Source: Bacillota bacterium
Lineage (GTDB): Bacteria; Bacillota; Clostridia; Christensenellales; Borkfalkiaceae
Length of the DNA: 13,355 nt
Reading direction: 5' to 3'
Assembly (NCBI GenBank): GCA_003343765.1
Contig: QAKO01000048.1
Span: 1 to 13,355 of the forward strand
Shown here: in pieces, positions 12,593 to 13,355 of the stretch
Layout of the letters: each line of letters opens with the position of its first letter
Numbering within the stretch: position 1 is the first letter of the stretch
Made by a program: the position numbers and the translations under genes
The notes under the pieces: generated by a model
Database searches by the model: none
Told to the model about the DNA's origin: nothing
What the model saw: only the letters and a program-made list of their open reading frames with translations

Positions 12593-13355
12593 CGGAATAT
12601 GAATTCAGCGGAAAGACGGTGGACGAAGCCGTCGAGAACGGGCTGAAAACGCTGGGGCTGACCAGGGAAGAAGCGGAGATCAGAGTTCTGGAAGAAGGGA
12701 AAAAAGGCGGACTGTTCAGCAAAGGAACGCCTGCGCGCGTTGCGATTTCCAAGAAAAAGACGGACGGCGAGAGAGCGGTGGCATTTCTGGAAGGGATGTT
12801 TGATCTGCTCGGGGTGAACGCGACGACGGAGCTGGAAGAAAACGAAGAAAACACGAAGATCAACGTGGTGACGAGCAATAACTATGCGCTGATCGGGCAT
12901 AGGGGCGAAGTTCTGGATGCTTTGCAGGTGCTGGCGGGCGCGGTGGCGAACATCGGGCGCGAGGAATACAAGCGCGTGGTGGTCGACTGCGAAAATTACC
13001 GTGAAAAGCGCGAACTGACGCTGCGCAGGCTGGCGCAGAAACTGGCGGAGAAGGCGGTGCGGCTGGGAAGGAAAGTTTCTCTTGAGCCTATGACCCCCTA
13101 CGAGCGCCGTATTATTCATGCGACGCTTGCGGACAGCACGGAAGTCAAGACGGCGAGCGAAGGGAAAGAACCCAACCGTTTTATCGTGGTGATCCCGAAC
13201 AACTTGAAACCGGGTGCGGACAGAACGGACAGGCGCGGCGGCAAACTGCGGTTTGACCGTAACGGAAAAGGCGGATTCAACCGCGACCGCAGGGACGACA
13301 AACGCGGCGGCAAGGGCGGCTATGACCGCGACCGTAAATTCGGATCGCGCGATGA
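12589..13355 (+). CDS. jag: RNA-binding protein KhpB (Jag), partial, at least 255 aa
   Basis: RNA-binding partner in the KhpA/KhpB system, linked to cell elongation and envelope control in Gram-positives. Domains in order: Jag-N (1-53, with EEGKKGGLFSKG), KH (about 65-135, GxxG as G103-H-R-G106), and R3H (about 138-200, with R173-x3-H177 in PYERRIIHATL). The last 45 visible residues (211-255) are a low-complexity tail of Arg, Gly, Asp and Lys (RRGGK, KRGGKGGYDRDRK), still open at the window edge, so the C-terminus is not seen. ATG at 12589 overlaps the yidC stop (ATGA), with GGAGGG eight bases upstream. The usual next genes mnmE and mnmG would lie beyond the window. Confidence 0.96.
   Translation, partial: MTEYEFSGKTVDEAVENGLKTLGLTREEAEIRVLEEGKKGGLFSKGTPARVAISKKKTDGERAVAFLEGMFDLLGVNATTELEENEENTKINVVTSNNYALIGHRGEVLDALQVLAGAVANIGREEYKRVVVDCENYREKRELTLRRLAQKLAEKAVRLGRKVSLEPMTPYERRIIHATLADSTEVKTASEGKEPNRFIVVIPNNLKPGADRTDRRGGKLRFDRNGKGGFNRDRRDDKRGGKGGYDRDRKFGSRD

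Overview
The window looks like the chromosomal replication-origin region of a low-to-mid GC Gram-positive (Firmicutes, Clostridia-type) bacterium. The evidence is a DnaA-box cluster next to dnaN, the rpmH-rnpA-yidD-yidC-jag block, a short-type 'YidC' fold, a flotillin/NfeD (YuaG/YuaF-like) pair, a YpsA-like SLOG protein, sigma-A promoters and a tandem motif matching Spo0A boxes. I cannot name the genus; a Christensenellales-like clostridium is only a guess.

Layout. Left edge (1-1260, + strand): a small unknown gene with a very good sigma-A promoter and two tandem Spo0A-type boxes, then an XRE-type regulator. Next (1295-4680, - strand): a ferrous-iron uptake operon, read as feoA2 - feoA1 - feoB - FeoB-associated Cys-rich protein, with its promoter and a candidate inverted-repeat operator at 4625-4676. 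A strong perfect hairpin terminator at 1219-1257 serves both this operon and the convergent regulator gene. After a gene-free spacer with a small direct repeat, a second - strand unit (8681 down to 5059) reads rsmG - nfeD/yuaF-like - a partial flotillin copy - full-length flotillin - ypsA-like, ending in a terminator at 4953-4990.

The 500-bp gap 8682-9184 is the likely oriC: four perfect DnaA boxes plus near matches, then a box - CTA trinucleotide (DnaA-trio) - AT-rich arrangement immediately before dnaN. By eye, the + strand changes from pyrimidine-rich to purine-rich across it, and most genes on both sides point away from it. To the right (+ strand): dnaN, then a strong promoter and rpmH - rnpA - yidD - yidC - jag (jag runs off the window end), with two ATGA stop-start overlaps.

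Unusual points: dnaA is absent from both sides of the origin and the rpmH-jag block lies downstream of dnaN on the same strand; an internal piece of the flotillin SPFH domain sits in frame behind nfeD, separated only by one TAA; rsmG appears to have a leaderless transcript; YidC carries about 160 extra residues between its second and third membrane segments; KhpB/Jag ends in an Arg/Gly/Asp-rich tail; and a lone unknown gene has Spo0A-type boxes. I found no RNA genes, CRISPR array, insertion sequence or phage genes. The window is largely housekeeping, so novelty is in architecture more than in a new system.
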